A DNA stretch of 64,000 bases from Patescibacteria group bacterium (lineage in GTDB: Bacteria; Patescibacteriota; Minisyncoccia; Phycocordibacterales; BOKC01). Where the stretch lies: contig BOKC01000001.1 of the NCBI GenBank assembly GCA_016860785.1, positions 1-64,000 on the forward strand, written 5' to 3'. A program made the position numbers and the translations under genes. The notes beneath the pieces were generated by a model. The model had not been told where the DNA came from. It searched no databases and saw nothing but the letters and a program-made list of their open reading frames with translations. Of this stretch, positions 36,230 through 42,383 are shown one piece after another (the first letter of the stretch is position 1; every line of letters starts with the position of its first letter).

Positions 36230-36460
36230 AAAAAGAAAAAGGCCCCACGCGCGACAGGATGACACGCGGGGGCCGGAGGGCTGGGCGGAAAGAGGGTAGA
36301 GGTTGGTTTACGATTCAGGAATCGCTCTAGAACGACTCAACCGGTTCGCTTTACCGCTACACCCAATCAATTTTTTTATTGGGTGCCGGATTAACCGGAG
36401 GCGGCTCCCATGGGGGACCGACCGCGACCTTTTTCCGCCCAAGCCAAAGGGAGAGTCTCT
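36230..36460 (-). ncRNA. Candidate structured small RNA (about 230 nt)
   Basis: On the minus strand a promoter-like pair (TTGCTT and CATAAT, spacer 16) lies near 36470-36500. A transcript starting near 36460 has no reading frame longer than a few codons. Long-range pairing of GGGCGGAAA with TTTCCGCCC closes a domain between 36283 and 36440. Inside it are a perfect hairpin CACCCAAT/ATTGGGTG, a CGGT/ACCG hairpin and a CGATTC/GAATCG hairpin. The unit ends in a perfect terminator with a T-rich tail at 36231-36274. I do not recognise tmRNA, RNase P, SRP or a tRNA. A 6S-like rod is possible but unproven. Confidence 0.6.
36231..36274 (-). terminator. Terminator of the 36.3-kb RNA unit
   Basis: GGCCCC and GGGGCC plus an inner CGCG/CGCG pair; on the minus strand it is followed by TTTTTCTTTT. 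Confidence 0.9.
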
Positions 36461-36494
36461 AATCTAATATTATGCATATTCTGTAAAAAAAAGC

Positions 36495-36533
36495 AACTCC
36501 AGACTCTTTTTTAAACTGATTTCAGAAGAGCTG
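36495..36533 (-). terminator. Terminator overlapping the stop of the 35-residue gene
   Basis: On the minus strand CCAGCTCTT pairs with AAGAGTCTGG (one bulge), followed by AGTTGC and eight T. The stem includes the stop codon region of the small gene. Confidence 0.65.
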
Positions 36534-36629
36534 GAAAATCAGCCATGCCAAGGAGTAAATAGTAGCGCCTATAGCAAATCCGGTGATCTTCCGCCTGATG
36601 ATTTCTGATGCACTGTATGGGGCGTTCAT
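36522..36629 (-). CDS. Tiny single-helix membrane protein (35 residues)
   Basis: An ATG at 36629 follows GAGGAGAG by two to five bases. The frame encodes MNAPYSASEIIRRKITGF, then a hydrophobic helix (AIGATIYSLAWLIFQLF) to a TGA at 36522. A promoter (TTGAAA/TACAAT, spacer 16) lies upstream and a terminator follows directly. The layout of an Arg/Lys-flanked single helix suggests a small membrane protein with a cytoplasmic N terminus. No family recognised; it is one of several short, strongly initiated minus-strand units here. Confidence 0.7.
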   Translation of the reverse strand: MNAPYSASEIIRRKITGFAIGATIYSLAWLIFQLF

Positions 36630-36676
36630 TTCTCTCCTCTTTTATTTAAGATGTCTTTTGAAGAACACTTGCGATA

Positions 36677-36704
36677 TTGTATTTGAAATATTAAAAATTT
36701 CAAG
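36677..36704 (-). promoter_or_regulatory. Promoter of the 35-residue gene
   Basis: Minus strand TTGAAA (36699-36704) and TACAAT (36677-36682) with a 16-base spacer. Confidence 0.6.
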
Positions 36705-36755
36705 AGAAAAACCCGCCATCGTGTGCGCCTACAAGTCGCAAGCGATGGCGGGTTA
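36705..36755 (-). terminator. Terminator of the 114-residue gene
   Basis: AACCCGCCATCG and CGATGGCGGGTT form a perfect 12-base-pair stem, followed on the minus strand by a T-rich stretch. The 129 bases between it and the stop of the gene at 36885 hold no evident frame. Confidence 0.9.
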
Positions 36756-36884
36756 AAGGGACGGGCCGAAGAATTACACTGCCGGAAAGGGGGATAGACT
36801 GGGGTGTTTTTGTCTTCCCCCGCCGTATCGTGTAGTGGGGGTGGGACGATATTCCGCCAGATTCTTTCAGCCCCTGGTTCCTCT

Positions 36885-37229
36885 TCAGTCTTCGATAACC
36901 CTCCTGACGACTCCATCACAGACCAGCCACTGTTTCGGCAGGTTTCGGTCGTCGTATAGTTCATCAATCCGAACCACCAAGAGGCGGCTTTCATCTGCTT
37001 TGAATTTGAAAACCGCTACACTGTTTGGTTCAGACGGGAAGTCTCGGCCGTGTTTTTTCTCGTATTCCGAGACAGCCGAAAATGCTGCAGTAGCGCTGTT
37101 TTTGACTGTCGGACCCTCACCGAATTCGATGAGGTTGATGCTTTGCCAAATGATATGGCCAATTGCCAGTATCAAAATAACGACAATGACGATGTTTATC
37201 ACGATCGTCGGGTTAGATTTTCTTCGCAT
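36885..37229 (-). CDS. Membrane-anchored orphan protein (114 residues)
   Basis: GGGAGG five bases upstream of the ATG gives a strong start at 37229. A Lys/Arg-rich N terminus (MRRKSNPT) leads into a membrane helix (IVINIVIVVILILAIGHIIW). About 80 residues of soluble domain follow, containing YEKKHGRDFP, AVFKFKADESRLLVVRIDEL and QWLVCDGVVRRVIED. This layout is type II membrane or anchored extracytoplasmic. Extracytoplasmic binding or a regulatory role is plausible but cannot be shown. It lies in a run of minus-strand orphan units. Confidence 0.7.
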   Translation of the reverse strand: MRRKSNPTIVINIVIVVILILAIGHIIWQSINLIEFGEGPTVKNSATAAFSAVSEYEKKHGRDFPSEPNSVAVFKFKADESRLLVVRIDELYDDRNLPKQWLVCDGVVRRVIED

Positions 37230-37292
37230 TTTTGCCTCCCGTTCGTGTGTGTTTGTGTACAGAAATCTATGCTCTTTATATCATTTTCTAGA

Positions 37293-37445
37293 AAAAAGAA
37301 AAACCCGTCCTGGCGCGGGTGGGCTGGGGAAGATGGGCAAGTGGCCCGACCAGGACGGGTCGAATGGGGGCTTACAAACCGGGGAGTTGGAATGGGCGAC
37401 ACAGTCGAATCAGTGTGTCGTTTTCCCACGGCGCCCCCTTTCTAA
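37293..37445 (-). ncRNA. Candidate structured small RNA (about 150 nt)
   Basis: A good minus-strand promoter (TTGTCT/TATTAT, spacer 16) directs a transcript starting near 37443. Its first half is closed by GGGGGC/GCCCCC and contains a perfect hairpin CGACACA/TGTGTCG. It ends in an 11-base-pair terminator stem (CCAGGACGGGT with its complement) followed by TTTTTCTTTTTT. A GTG with an AAAGGGGG upstream opens a frame of 76 codons, but this runs through the terminator without a stop before it. A non-coding RNA is therefore preferred. It is not a class I recognise. Confidence 0.6.
37303..37360 (-). terminator. Terminator of the 37.4-kb RNA unit
   Basis: Perfect stem ACCCGTCCTGG/CCAGGACGGGT with a large structured loop and a T-rich tail on the minus strand. 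Confidence 0.85.
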
Positions 37446-37449
37446 AGTG

Positions 37450-37477
37450 ATAATAACAAATTATGTTTTAAAGACAA
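37450..37477 (-). promoter_or_regulatory. Promoter of the 37.4-kb RNA unit
   Basis: Minus strand TTGTCT at 37472-37477 and TATTAT at 37450-37455, spacer 16 bases. Confidence 0.65.
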
Positions 37478-37487
37478 GTGGAGTGTG

Positions 37488-37709
37488 TCAGAAACTGGTC
37501 AAGACAATTTTGTTTGGTTGGCGCTGACCTTTTGTAATTTTTAGCTTTTTTATAGGTAAGTTTAGATGTTCAGCAAGGAGAGCTAGCATTTTTTTGTTGG
37601 CTAAATTATTTTCCGGTTTTTCTCTGATAAAACACTGAAATCTGCCTTCTGAAATTTTTTCCAACCTGTCTTTTTTTGCGTCGGTGAAAACCTTTACTTT
37701 AAGATGCAT
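37488..37709 (-). CDS. DUF167/YggU-family protein
   Basis: A 73-residue protein beginning MHLKVKVFTDAKKDRLEK. It has the family pattern FQCFIREKPENNLANKKMLALLAEHLNLPIKKLKITKG followed by Lys-Ile-Val at the end (split here: ENNLANKKMLALLAEHLN and IKKLKITKGQ). This is the small alpha/beta DUF167 (YggU) fold, whose function is unknown but which is widely conserved. A TAAAAT box ends eight bases before the ATG and no ribosome site is present, so the message is probably leaderless. Confidence 0.85.
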   Translation of the reverse strand: MHLKVKVFTDAKKDRLEKISEGRFQCFIREKPENNLANKKMLALLAEHLNLPIKKLKITKGQRQPNKIVLTSF

Positions 37710-37763
37710 ATGTTCACATTTTAACTCAATTTTGATATTATTTTTACGTTCTTTTAAAAAAAT

Positions 37764-37838
37764 TCCGGCGTAGCTCAGTGGTAGAGCAAGCGACTGTTAA
37801 TCGCTGGGTCGTAGGTTCGAATCCTACCGCCGGAGCCA
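37764..37838 (+). tRNA. tRNA-Asn (GUU)
   Basis: Full cloverleaf with encoded CCA: acceptor TCCGGCG/CGCCGGA, D arm GCTC-AGTGGTA-GAGC, anticodon arm AGCGA-CTGTTAA-TCGCT with anticodon GTT at 37796-37798. The T arm is GTAGG-TTCGAAT-CCTAC, followed by discriminator G and CCA. No separate promoter box is obvious. The gene cassette downstream is bounded by direct repeats. Confidence 0.97.
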
Positions 37839-37946
37839 GTAAACTAGATACGAACTCATTTTTTGAAGATGAGAGTGTTCGCTCCGCCTTCGCTAAAGCT
37901 ATGGCGGACACGTCGTTTAGCCCCGAGAGTGGCGGGGCTGTTGAGA

Positions 37947-37981
37947 CACAGCAAGGAAATTCCTTGATATGATGTTAATCT
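37947..37981 (+). repeat. 35-base direct repeat, copy 1
   Basis: Identical over 35 bases to 39764-39798 and in the same orientation. It contains the inverted repeat AAGGAA-A-TTCCTT. It lies about 110 bases after tRNA-Asn. Between them (37839-37946) is a palindromic GC-rich stretch (GCTCCGCC..GGCGGAC; TAGCCCCG..CGGGGCT) with no gene. Confidence 0.85.
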
Positions 37982-38010
37982 TAGGATAAATCGCCACAAG
38001 TAAAAATATT

Positions 38011-38469
38011 ATGATAGACACGTTATGGATAGATGTTATCGGACTGTTTCTTTTTCTCACTGGTTTTGTTGTCGGGCTTGGTGCAGTAACGGTCATAGAC
38101 ATCCACGGCTTTCTTGGACGAAAGTCAACATACTGGACCGAGGCCACCACTCGGACGCATAAAGTGACCAAGCCGATGATTTGGATCGGCATAACGCTCG
38201 CTGTAGTTGGCGGAATAATTTTTTATCGTGCCGAAAGTTTTGCCGGTATCCCGCTTATTCACGCTGTTATCGCTGTTGTCCTGATTGCTAACGGTTATTT
38301 TCTCTCATTTAAAGTTAGCCCGTTTTTATTAAAACGGGAGAAAGATGGCCTGTCCGGAGAACTCTTGCCTGCTTCTTGGCAAAATAAAATTATGGCCGGA
38401 TTAATAGTGTCCGACATCGGCTGGTGGGGTGGATTGCTTTTGCTGGTTGTACACATTGTTAGTAAATAG
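38011..38469 (+). CDS. Four-helix membrane protein
   Basis: A 152-residue membrane protein. Hydrophobic helices are LWIDVIGLFLFLTGFVVGLGAV, MIWIGITLAVVGGIIFY, LIHAVIAVVLIANGYFLSF and IVSDIGWWGGLLLLVVHIV. Loops contain DIHGFLGRKSTYWTEATTRTHKVTK and a charged KREKDGLSGELLP. The histidine/threonine-rich loop after helix 1 might bind heme or metal, but I cannot assign a family. It is the first gene of the repeat-bounded cassette after tRNA-Asn. Confidence 0.7.
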   Translation: MIDTLWIDVIGLFLFLTGFVVGLGAVTVIDIHGFLGRKSTYWTEATTRTHKVTKPMIWIGITLAVVGGIIFYRAESFAGIPLIHAVIAVVLIANGYFLSFKVSPFLLKREKDGLSGELLPASWQNKIMAGLIVSDIGWWGGLLLLVVHIVSK

Positions 38470-38537
38470 ATTTATAAGACTCTTTATTTGCTGTGCTAAA
38501 CTTTAAAAGTCGATTTAAAAACTAATTTATTATCTAT

Positions 38538-38681
38538 ATGAAAAATATTTTTGTTATCGCGGGGTTTATCGCATTTTTGTTGGCCGTCTATTTATGGTTT
38601 ACCGGACAGCAAGATGCGGGTATCTTTGTCGGTCTCTGGGTGCCATCTATTTTAAGCTTAGGCGTTCTTTTGCGAAAATAA
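38538..38681 (+). CDS. Small two-helix membrane protein (47 residues)
   Basis: A short frame with ATG at 38538 and TAA at 38681 encoding MKNIFVIAGFIAFLLAVYLW, a Thr-Gly-Gln-Gln turn, then a second helix (IFVGLWVPSILSLGVLL) and a basic end. Codon use and the hydrophobic pattern look real. No clear ribosome site is present. It stands alone between a four-helix protein and another tiny membrane protein. Confidence 0.65.
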   Translation: MKNIFVIAGFIAFLLAVYLWFTGQQDAGIFVGLWVPSILSLGVLLRK

Positions 38682-38705
38682 TTTTAAGTTTTTTACAACT
38701 TTAAT

Positions 38706-38789
38706 ATGAGCAACGCAACTATTTTTATAATAGGATTTTTAATCTCCTTACTTGTTGCCTACGGCGTTTATTTGGAATACAAAAAATAG
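38706..38789 (+). CDS. Tiny single-helix membrane protein (27 residues)
   Basis: ATG at 38706, TAG ending at 38789. The product starts MSNATIFIIGFLISLLVAYG and ends in Tyr-Leu-Glu-Tyr-Lys-Lys. One membrane helix with a short polar N terminus and a basic C terminus. Coding status is likely but the frame is short and the start has no strong ribosome site. Confidence 0.5.
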   Translation: MSNATIFIIGFLISLLVAYGVYLEYKK

Positions 38790-38816
38790 AATCGTGAGAA
38801 CAAGCGCGTATTATCT

Positions 38817-39329
38817 ATGAGAAAAAAGACTGTAAAAGTAAACGATAAATTCCAGAAGGGTTACAAATACCAACTTACCGAACCGGCAGGACGGAATTTT
38901 CATCCGAACTTTAAGCCAGAGCTTACGCCAAAACAGATGCTCGCGCTCGGTGTCTTTGGTGGCAAATACATGACCGATTGCAAAAAGGAGTTTCCAAATG
39001 ATTGGTTTACGCGCGCCAAGCTTTCACCCGAACATCACGACGACACGCTTAACTTTTTTCATAAACACGCAAGCTCTCCGCTCAAAGTCTGGATTGATAA
39101 AGGTTGGATCAACGAAGAGCATGATCCGCGCGGCTGGTTCCAGTGGTATTGCCGCTATTACATGGGCAGAAGGCTTCCGGGCGAAGACGAACGGCAGATC
39201 AAACGCTGGAAAGCCATCCGCCGGCACATATCGCAGATCCAAAAGAATTGCCGGCCGAAAGATTTGACCTGCCGGCCGACGCAAAGGCAAGCCGTTCTAC
39301 ACTGGGCATATGATAGCAGAAAAATTTAA
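38817..39329 (+). CDS. Conserved-type protein of unknown function (170 residues)
   Basis: A soluble, aromatic and charged protein. Blocks that look highly constrained are PAGRNFHPNFKPELTPKQML, GVFGGKYMTDCKKEFPNDWF, WFQWYCRYYMGRRLPGEDER, QIKRWKAIRRHISQIQKNC and QRQAVLHWAYDSRKI. I recall this pattern as a widely distributed uncharacterised family in bacteria and some eukaryotes, but cannot name its function. The dense Arg/Trp/His/Tyr content and DPRGW motif suggest nucleic-acid or metal binding; this is inference. It sits inside the repeat-bounded cassette after tRNA-Asn. Confidence 0.78.
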   Translation: MRKKTVKVNDKFQKGYKYQLTEPAGRNFHPNFKPELTPKQMLALGVFGGKYMTDCKKEFPNDWFTRAKLSPEHHDDTLNFFHKHASSPLKVWIDKGWINEEHDPRGWFQWYCRYYMGRRLPGEDERQIKRWKAIRRHISQIQKNCRPKDLTCRPTQRQAVLHWAYDSRKI

Positions 39330-39360
39330 ATGCTTAATTAAAACTTGAGATAATATTTTT

Positions 39361-39753
39361 ATGAAAGGATACGTAACAAACATCGAAAAGTTCTCACTTG
39401 AAAACGATAATTTCCGCAAAGTTTTATACACCGACAAAAACAGCCAACTAGTTTTGATGTCGCTTCTTGCCGGAGAAGAGATTGGTGAAGAAGTACATGA
39501 TGTCGATCAGTTCTTGCGTATTGAGAAAGGGACAGGAACAGCAATTTTGAGCGATATCCCTCACGATCTTGCTGATGGCAGTGTCATCGTTGTCCCTGCT
39601 GGTACTAAACACAACATCATCAATACTGGAAGCGAAGCGATGAAGCTTTATACTCTATACATACCACCGCATCACAAAGACGGGGTGATCCACAAAACCA
39701 AAGCCGAAGGTGAGGCTGATACTGAACATTTTGACGGCAAGACAACTGAGTAA
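39361..39753 (+). CDS. Cupin-domain protein
   Basis: A 130-residue single-domain cupin. The metal-binding motifs are visible as GEEIGEEVHDVDQFLRIEKGTG (first cupin motif, with a His and Glu) and VPAGTKHNIINTG (second, with a His). The family ranges from isomerases to dioxygenases and sugar-binding proteins, so the reaction is unknown. It is the last gene before the second copy of the 35-base repeat, ten bases downstream of its stop. Confidence 0.88.
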   Translation: MKGYVTNIEKFSLENDNFRKVLYTDKNSQLVLMSLLAGEEIGEEVHDVDQFLRIEKGTGTAILSDIPHDLADGSVIVVPAGTKHNIINTGSEAMKLYTLYIPPHHKDGVIHKTKAEGEADTEHFDGKTTE

Positions 39754-39763
39754 AGATGAAAGG

Positions 39764-39798
39764 CACAGCAAGGAAATTCCTTGATATGATGTTAATCT
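39764..39798 (+). repeat. 35-base direct repeat, copy 2
   Basis: Identical to 37947-37981. The copies bracket the 1.8-kb stretch with the four-helix protein, two tiny membrane proteins, the 170-residue protein and the cupin. The following 39799-39941 holds no gene. Confidence 0.85.
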
Positions 39799-39941
39799 CA
39801 AAAAACCCCTGCTTGATATTCGGTAGCCAAATGTCAGCTTTATCCGTCTTCCAAAAGGCTCCGATATTCCGCATAATGTTGAGCTATTATAAAGCGAAGT
39901 AAAATATCTTTTTATTTTCATTTTTGCTAATATAGATAAGT

Positions 39942-40802
39942 ATGAAAAAAACTATAATTATATTGATTTTAATTTTTATTGTCGGCGGGATTTGGTGGCT
40001 CTTATCGAAAGAACAAAATCCATTACCAAGCTCATCTCAGACTTATTTATCGGAAGAATTTGTATTATTTTTTGAATATCCAAACGAGTATTTTATTAAC
40101 GAGGTAGATATTGATACCGGCGAAAGAGAGAGGCATGCAATTGTTATATTTGAGGATAATCAATTTAATCGTGATTTGGTTGCTGGAAAAATCAAAGAAA
40201 CTGATTCCCCGCCAACTATTACAATCAGTATTTTCCAGAATAATCTGGACAACTACACCGCCAGGAGCTTTGTTGAAGGAACTAATTTCTCAAACTTTAA
40301 ACTCTCTGACGGAAATATAGAAGAGATTAAAATCGCTGACGAAACGGCATTAAAATATAAAGCTGACGGACTTTGGCAAAATTATAATGCCGTAGTTGCC
40401 AGACCAGATTATGTCTATATGTTTACCGTCTTCTTTAACTCGCCGAAAGATAAACTAGTTTCAGTCTTTGAAGATCTCTTAAAGACAGTGGAATTTAGAA
40501 CTGAAACTCCGACTTCGGCTGATAACGCCCCTCCGGGAAGTATTCACAACTTACCACTACCAGAAGCTGTCTCTAAGGTAAAGAAGCTTGTTGCCGAAAC
40601 TTATAATGTGGAGGAAAGGAAAGTCATTGTTATGACTGCATTTGAAAAAGAATGGACAGATTCCTGTCTCGGTCTTGGTGAAGCTCATGAAAGCTGTGCT
40701 CTAGTAATAACTCCGGGATATGAAGTAGTAGTCCAAGCTGGAGGAAAAAGTTACACCTATCGAATTGATATAAACGGAAGTCAGATAAGATTAGAGAAAT
40801 AA
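39942..40802 (+). CDS. Exported protein with a C-terminal Cys-pair domain
   Basis: A 286-residue protein with a short Lys-rich N terminus and membrane helix (IIILILIFIVGGIWWLL), then a proline/serine-rich linker. Residues ~30-190 form a soluble domain resembling a lipoprotein-type surface domain (VLFFEYPNEYFINEV). The last ~90 residues repeat a domain found also at 43965: it contains KEWTDSCLGLGEAHESCALVI, then TPGYEVVVQAGGKSYTYRID and a terminal IRLEK. The two cysteines of SCLGL and SCA could form a disulphide. A TAATAT-type -10 box sits about eight bases before the ATG. Function unknown. Confidence 0.8.
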   Translation: MKKTIIILILIFIVGGIWWLLSKEQNPLPSSSQTYLSEEFVLFFEYPNEYFINEVDIDTGERERHAIVIFEDNQFNRDLVAGKIKETDSPPTITISIFQNNLDNYTARSFVEGTNFSNFKLSDGNIEEIKIADETALKYKADGLWQNYNAVVARPDYVYMFTVFFNSPKDKLVSVFEDLLKTVEFRTETPTSADNAPPGSIHNLPLPEAVSKVKKLVAETYNVEERKVIVMTAFEKEWTDSCLGLGEAHESCALVITPGYEVVVQAGGKSYTYRIDINGSQIRLEK

Positions 40803-41169
40803 AGTTTTGTCTCGTCCTATCCCCGCGCTAATCCGCTAGCTGGCGGAACGGGCATAGGACGAGACATCAGGGAAAACTTTGTTGCAGAAGTGTCGGCTCC
40901 GCCGACTCTTTGCACGACTCGCCTCCTCATCCCCGTGCTAAAAGCACGGGGATGAGGAGGCGAACTACAATAAAAAACTTGCTTAATTTTTCAAATAATT
41001 TTAAAAATCTTAAACTTCCCAATCTCTCTTTTGATCTTCCTCTAGGTTGCAGTTTTCCTTCAATAAATTCAGGATAAAAGAACTCATCTAAGCACAGGAT
41101 CAAGCCAAAACAAAAGCCCCGGAAAGGCGCTTTTGTTTTGGCAGAATTGTAATTTATTTTAAGTTTTTT
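40803..41169. other. Intergenic stretch with nested palindromes
   Basis: No gene seen. It contains GTCTCGTCCTAT paired with ATAGGACGAGAC (about 40808-40865), a GTCGGC-TCC-GCCGAC hairpin near 40893, and at 40920-40962 a perfect 20-base-pair stem with loop AAA. A 13-base-pair hairpin CCAAAACAAAAGC/GCTTTTGTTTTGG lies at 41105-41141 and probably ends the minus-strand gene at 41170. Confidence 0.7.
41105..41141 (-). terminator. Hairpin after the YeaQ-type gene
   Basis: Stem CCAAAACAAAAGC/GCTTTTGTTTTGG (13 base pairs). The T-rich 3' arm may act as the terminator tail. Confidence 0.6.
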
Positions 41170-41418
41170 CTACCTTCGTATTGCTTTAACAATCCAAATA
41201 AGGACGACTGCGCCGAGAAGCGCTACGAGAAAACTGTAGATATTGAAGCCACCTACGCCAGTTTCTCCAAAAAGACTCATAAGCCAACCGCCGATAACTG
41301 CACCAACAATACCAACAACCACGTTGAGGATGATGCCTTGTTGAGCATCGGTTTTCATAATAAGAGACGCGATCCAGCCGACAAGCCCGCCAAATACAAT
41401 CCAGAGAATAATTCCCAT
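41170..41418 (-). CDS. GlsB/YeaQ/YmgE family membrane protein
   Basis: An 82-residue protein with three hydrophobic helices. [20 protein letters not shown] at the start, [24 protein letters not shown] in the middle and [20 protein letters not shown] at the end are characteristic of the transglycosylase-associated (GlsB/YeaQ/YmgE) family. Members are small stress-related membrane proteins of unknown mechanism. Its start and the start of the next gene face away from each other across a 200-base spacer that holds the 13-base tandem repeat ATGAATATTACA near 41493-41518. Confidence 0.88.
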   Translation of the reverse strand: MGIILWIVFGGLVGWIASLIMKTDAQQGIILNVVVGIVGAVIGGWLMSLFGETGVGGFNIYSFLVALLGAVVLIWIVKAIRR

Positions 41419-41618
41419 ATATTTATTTCATTAAATTACTATTAATAGTTGTGCTGTGAACACAAACTATATGCTATATGCCGAACAATCTATATGAATA
41501 TTACAAATGAATATTACAGAAAGTTGAGATGATTGTAATTATTTGTGTAATACAACCTTAGTCGAGTCGGCTCCATTTGTAGGTCACATTTATTAAAAGT
41601 TAATGTTTGTAAAATATC

Positions 41619-41849
41619 ATGACAACAGTAATTAATACTCCTCCAAACAGAGAACGTGCTGATGGTGGTGGTTGGGCTTTATCCGTTATTATGCTAATTG
41701 TGGTTATCGGAATTGGTGTGTTTTTCTGGCTAAATTTTCGCGACACTTCAACAGCGCAAACCCCAGAAACAATGGACACCTCGACCAACATAAGCATCAC
41801 ACTCCCGAGTGCAAATACTCTAGCGCCGGAGACCGCCCAGTTAGAATAG
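41619..41849 (+). CDS. Small single-helix membrane protein
   Basis: A 76-residue protein with a polar N terminus (MTTVINTPPNRERADGGG), one membrane helix (LSVIMLIVVIGIGVFFWLNF) and a Ser/Thr/Pro-rich outer tail. The MTTVxNTPP N terminus resembles a small conserved membrane family seen in several bacteria; no function known. The region after it (41850-42077) holds an imperfect hairpin CAAAAACACG/CGTGTTTTTG near 41918-41955 that may terminate it, and no other gene. Confidence 0.7.
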   Translation: MTTVINTPPNRERADGGGWALSVIMLIVVIGIGVFFWLNFRDTSTAQTPETMDTSTNISITLPSANTLAPETAQLE

Positions 41850-42077
41850 TTACTAAATTAAGTGGAAACATTAGTAAAAGCAGATATTTTTTTCTTCATT
41901 GCCAACCTAGGCGCATTCAAAAACACGCTCCGCCACTGCAGGTCGTGTTTTTGGTTGGAAAAACCCGTAAAAATATAAAGTGGCAATAATGCTATGTGAC
42001 GTAGACCAAACTTACCTAAAGAATTAGAGAAAAAACTTTAACTTGAGGTTTGGAAATGTTAAAATCTATTCGTAGAT

Positions 42078-42275
42078 ATGAAGGTTAAGAAAAATCAAAA
42101 GTTGATTTTGGCGGAAATTGCTCTGATTGTTGCCTCTGTTTTTATATTTCGAGGCCTCTGGCTTTTTTTGGACAGCGTTAAATTTATGAATAATACTCAA
42201 GCTCTATTAATCTCAATTGTTGTGGGTATTGTTGTCTCTATTCCGGCCCTGCGATATATCATAAGAAATTCATAA
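42078..42275 (+). CDS. Small two-helix membrane protein
   Basis: A 65-residue protein: basic N terminus (MKVKKNQKL), helices LAEIALIVASVFIFRGLWLFL and ALLISIVVGIVVSIPALRYII, and a short polar tail. A TGT-TAAAAT extended -10 box ends 12 bases before the ATG. No family recognised. Confidence 0.7.
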   Translation: MKVKKNQKLILAEIALIVASVFIFRGLWLFLDSVKFMNNTQALLISIVVGIVVSIPALRYIIRNS

Positions 42276-42383
42276 TATCAACGATTTTTTGCGAAGAGAA
42301 GTCTTAGAAACAGTAATTGATTTTTTAGATCCAAAACATTGATCATTTAAAGTTGGTGCATTAAATTTAAAAATTAAAATCAT

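Noticed and set aside
36283-36440. tRNA-like segments in the 36.3-kb RNA
   Set aside because: No acceptor stem, T loop consensus or anticodon arm in the right order could be built; also no tmRNA tag frame.
37199-37429. 76-codon GTG frame on the minus strand with an AAAGGGGG upstream
   Set aside because: It passes through an 11-base-pair terminator hairpin and T tract before reaching a stop, so the message would lack a stop codon. A structured RNA fits better.
36626-37527. Long plus and minus frames over the minus-strand orphan cluster
   Set aside because: They overlap several terminators and a better supported membrane protein gene, and show no start signals.
41672-41989. 105-codon frame overlapping the 76-residue membrane protein
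   Set aside because: Composition is not protein-like and the frame runs through a hairpin; the MTTVINTPP protein is the better candidate.
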